Part shown: positions 60,701 to 64,000 of the stretch, piece after piece
Position numbering within the stretch: position 1 is the first letter of the stretch
How the letters are laid out: every line of letters begins with the position of its first letter
Assembly (NCBI RefSeq): GCF_040958095.1
Contig: NC_091228.1
Coordinates: 8,874,840 to 8,938,839, forward strand
Direction of reading: 5' to 3'
From: Procambarus clarkii
Taxonomy: Eukaryota > Arthropoda > Malacostraca > Decapoda > Cambaridae
DNA: 64,000 nucleotides
Translations under genes and position numbers: made by a program
Notes under the pieces: generated by a model
Told to the model about the DNA's origin: nothing
Database searches by the model: none
What the model saw: only the letters and a program-made list of their open reading frames with translations

Positions 60701-61378
60701 TGGGTTTGGGGGCTGTTTTCGGCTTCTGCGTGGACCTGAGTTTTTTTGTTTTTTAGTTTTTCAGCTTTTTTTTTGTCCTGGTCCGCCTTGGCCTATGCTC
60801 TTTGTATTTGGGTGTTTTGTTGTGTGTGGTGTGCAGTTGTGGTGTGGGTGGTTGTGTGTGTATTTTTCTTGTTGTTTGCGTGGGTGTTTCGTGTGCGTGT
60901 TCAGGGTTTTCTGTGCTTTTGTCTCTATGTATATATTTTTGTGTCTTGTGTGTTTGTCCTGTGCTCCTTTGTTAATGTGTGTGCGTGGTGTGGTTGGCGT
61001 TGTGTGCGTGGTCATCTATCCACGTTTGTTATGTGTCTGTTTTCTGTATTCGGTTGAGAGTGTGTTTTATGTTATTTATGTTTTTTATTTATGTATTTTT
61101 CTGTGTTCTGTTATATGTTACTACGTATCTGTGTTCTGTTTAGACTTGTTTTTTATGATGCCCGTGTCGGGATATCGGGGTTTTGCCCTGTATTGTGTTA
61201 TATTTTTTATGTGTCGCTTGTGTATGTTTTTTTTTTTTTAACTGTTCCTGATGCTGTTTACTGTTCCTGTTACTGTCCCTGTTTACTGTTATTCGTTATT
61301 ATTTTATATATGTACCGGATTTCTTTTGTGTTTTGTGTGTTCTGGTATTTGTTTTATTTTTAAAAAATAAAAAAAAAT
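57760..61378 (+). pseudogene. Tx1/L1-like LINE, decayed, GT-rich strand
   Basis: Fragments of one RT polyprotein appear in order despite stops and frameshifts: AERVDGRGSS near 58140, SCMEGVLLYMRRELKALYG near 58260, GKVPGVDGLPVEFYITFW near 58440-58500, RLLPKPSDLQ near 58590, HQGCPMSMLLYV near 59010, RYADDTVLFVAS near 59135-59170, GVREGGVGIPDVFTKARALF near 59610, and the zinc knuckle CVHCGFSESQVHVFYFC near 60085-60135. This order and the wording of PGxDGLPxEFY/LLPK fit the Tx1 branch of L1-type LINEs. 60420-61370 is a degenerate GT-rich 3' UTR ending in an A-rich tail (61358-61378). It sits upstream of the 57346 A2M exon on the opposite strand, presumably in an intron. Confidence 0.8.
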
Positions 61379-62380
61379 ATTGGGTCCCACCAATGACCCT
61401 CAGAAAAAGGGGTTTCATTTTATATAATGCAGTTTTTCTAGGAGGGGGGCTGAACTGTGGCTCCCTGTAGCTCACCTCTGAATAGATAAAAATGGGACTT
61501 ACCAGGGAAGAGAGCAAAGATCAGCCCACCTTTGGTGGGTAGATCTTTGACATATATGAGGGAAACTCCTTCCAAGGTCCACACAAGCTCAAAGGGACCA
61601 AGAAAACCAGGTAATGAAATGATTCGTGGTATATCCAAAGAGCCCTTAAAAAACGAAGCCCACGAAAAATTAGAAAATACTGTCGGCAAAGTCGCAAGGT
61701 CCCAAATAACACGTGCCCAAAGACACACTGCGGCTTTCTAAATACAAAACCGTGAAGTGCTGCAATCAGACAACAAAGGATGCACTCCCTGCCAAACAAA
61801 TCAAGGACCAATAACCAAAGGACCCATCTGAACGCCAACCTTCTCAATCTGACCAAAAAAAAAAAAACAGGAAGAAATACGCCATGGACGAAAGAACAAA
61901 ACGCACACTTCCAGAGGAGAGCGAGAAGCTTCTCAACACCACAACTGGAAGCAATGCCCAACAAAAACAAAGACCTCCAATGAGAAGTCATAGACCAAAG
62001 GGACAAAAGAGAACAGAGGAGACGACAAAACCCTGATCCAGAGACCAAGATGGTCAAGGAGTAAAATGAGCAGGCCAAAGGTGAACAATTGCACGGGACA
62101 ATTTGGAAAATAGTGTCGAGATAGTATAGACACCGAAGGACAGCAAAAGTAGCTCCTCCTAGACCGAATTACAAAGAGGCGACAGTATTCAGCACATGAT
62201 GTTGACCAACAAACAACTAAGATTAAAAGAGAGAGGACCACAAAAACTGAAGACAAACCATAAAGTGATACAAATGAGTGAAACCTTATACTGCCCCTGC
62301 GACAAATGAGGCAGTTATGATTCTTAAGCTTATTTATAGCTCGCCATACAGATGGCGAAAGATCAGAGTAAGAAACTCCA
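61379..62380. other. AC-rich stretch, no assigned gene
   Basis: The plus strand is T-poor, so the minus strand is GT-rich like the neighbouring Tx1-like LINE, and a 185-codon minus-strand frame (61521-62078) stays open. I see no RT, endonuclease or A2M motif in it; the peptide is Leu/Phe/Cys-rich as expected from composition. It may be a 5' fragment of the same LINE family in reverse. Not called as a gene. Confidence 0.4.
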
Positions 62381-63350
62381 CGCATGAGGAGTCCAGAACG
62401 TCAAACCAAAGGGAAAAATCTCTGGAGAGATTTGCTGAGAGACATGTGATCGGAAAAAAGGTGCTTCAAATGATTATTGTGTATGTAAACATTCAGTGTG
62501 TGGAAAATTTCCGCCAACTACATCATTATTATAATCATAGAAATGAAATACATCAGAATAATTATTTCTATATCATACATCTGAATCCTACATCAGAATT
62601 ATATCAAAATCATCTATTAGATCCTACACGACAATACCACAACGGTCACGTCCACCATTAGGCCTATGGATGCCTACGTGACTGTGTTCGTGTATCTTCA
62701 AGGATCAATAAGGTTCAATAAGAAGCTGTCTTAATTGAAATACCATTGCAACATGTTTTGGGCTTCCGGTGATGTATTTTCAAGTTTTAAATAAAGAATC
62801 AATCTGTACTACTAGTACTATCTATAATCATTAGATCCAATACATATTTATCTTTCAATCCCGATTGCTCTCAATAATCTGTCTAGACATTAACAATTAT
62901 TAATCCATATTCAATGTTGGCCTCTATCACTTGAGAGAGGGAGGAGCTACCTCCGAGAGCAAGCGTCCACGAGCGCCTTGAGGCCCAGAACCCATTGTTT
63001 ACATACAGAGTGAACACGTGACGATGCTTGAGACTTTTATAATAAGATTAACACCACATAAACAATCTAATTATCACCAGAATAGCTCCCTAAGACACTC
63101 AGGGAGGTGGTGAACTATAAATCAGAACAAATTACTGATACATGTATCTAAATACGAGTGTAGAGAGCGGTACCCTCCAGCATGTGTTGACTGTTGACCG
63201 CTCACCACTACCACGGATAGCTTAATCCTCATAAAAACTCTACAGCGTGTATCTATTCACTGCAGTAATGCGGTTATATCATTAAAATACTGTGGCTAAT
63301 CTCATCAGAATCTGGCAACTGGTCAGTTGGGCATCAGTTCTCAATTTGGA
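62381..63350. other. AT-rich, no feature seen
   Basis: No motif, repeat or splice-flanked A2M-like segment detected. A 127-codon plus-strand frame ending at 62661 is low-complexity (His/Tyr/Asn-rich) and unsupported. Confidence 0.5.
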
Positions 63351-63352
63351 TA

Positions 63353-63500
63353 GTTATTAGTTATTACTAGTTATTAGTAATAACTAGTTATAATTAGTTA
63401 TAACTAGTTATTTACTAGTTATTACTTATTATTAGTAATAATTAGTTATAACTAGTTATTTACTAGTTATTACTAGTTATTACAATTATTATTATAATAG
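63353..63500. repeat. Self-complementary TAGTTATTA repeat
   Basis: Multiple copies of TAACTAGTTA, TTACTAGTTATTA and TAATAACTAG in both directions. The block can fold on itself throughout and contains palindromic ACTAGT sites. The remainder to 64000 is AT-rich with nothing recognised. Confidence 0.85.
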
Positions 63501-64000
63501 TAATTATAGTTAATAACTGGATAATTATTAGTTACAAACATCAGTTATTAAGTGTTTGTAAAGTGTAAATTGGTAAATTGCATGCTCTTATGACCTTAAT
63601 ATGTCCATATAAATTGTTAATCGTTATGTAGAGGGGAAAAATCAAGCAATCAAGTGAGCATCCATCTTAATCTTTACAATTTGTTCTGAATATATGTACA
63701 AATATCTATATATAAATATAATTCAACTGTATAAATTATCAATTGCTATCACATTTATGATTAATTTATCATAAGTGCTTGCATATTTGCATATAATATC
63801 TTGCTTGTATCATATAACTAGTTGTTATAATTACTAGACATGATCTCAGTTATTGGGTATGCAGTTTAAGAGCGAGATTAGACTGTGTAGTGTTCAGAAC
63901 TTTTGATACTAAAAGAGAACCAGTATTTAGAGTCACTGAACTGTGTTTTATCATTTTATCATTTAATCCATTGTAAACTACAATGCTGATGTGTTTTAAA

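Noticed and set aside
61521-62078. A 185-codon minus-strand frame as a membrane protein gene
   Set aside because: Hydrophobic content follows from GT-rich composition; no motif, and it lies beside a decayed LINE of the same bias.

Overview
The window looks like intergenic or intronic DNA of a decapod crustacean, probably a crayfish- or lobster-like animal. The lineage call is inference. It rests on alpha-2-macroglobulin exons with animal-type introns, a very high load of non-LTR retrotransposons (LINEs), tRNA-derived SINEs, piggyBac-type sequence, and abundant mini- and microsatellites. No bacterial-style genes, rRNA genes or CRISPR arrays are present. Most open frames are frames running through tandem repeats and are not genes.

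Layout. 1-2425: a 235-bp satellite that shares sequence with one end of a small foldback element (MITE). 2.7-9.97 kb: a probable 107-bp exon, then fragments of old LINEs, a SINE, minisatellites and a piggyBac-type remnant. 9973-50707: one compound structure. Its base is an approximately 11.3-kb unit in tandem (about 2.1 copies): A (9973-19581) + B (36517-38210), then A' (38211-47815) + B' (47809-49509), then the start of a third copy (49510-50707). Between A and B of the first unit sits a 16.9-kb insert (19582-36516). It has inverted-repeat arms of about 3.7 kb, ends CAACCC...GGGTTG, and an apparent 7-bp target duplication, AACCATT. The A'/B' junction (47809-47815) and an older copy at 7993-7999 preserve the unoccupied site. 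This large foldback-like element is the most notable object here. Its arms have since diverged: the right arm has gained a 2.1-kb LINE and has 22 copies of a 42-bp minisatellite, against 4 on the left. Its central 6.6 kb carries a decayed Ulp1/C48-like peptidase plus PHD-finger gene inside a smaller inverted-repeat element, two LINE fragments and a 750-bp (ACAT)n tract.

51.1-57.7 kb: three consecutive minus-strand exons of alpha-2-macroglobulin (A2M), covering part of the thioester-domain region and the segment after it. Reading phases agree across both introns. The introns are filled with a nearly complete CR1-like LINE (52048-54420), SINEs and two minisatellites. 57.8-61.4 kb: a decayed Tx1/L1-like LINE with a strongly GT-rich strand. 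61.4-64 kb: nothing recognisable as coding, mostly AT-rich.

The only host protein gene I can name is A2M. Almost everything else is mobile or repetitive DNA, and the interest lies in how those pieces are nested and duplicated. I ran no searches or alignments by machine; sizes and identities come from reading the sequence by eye.
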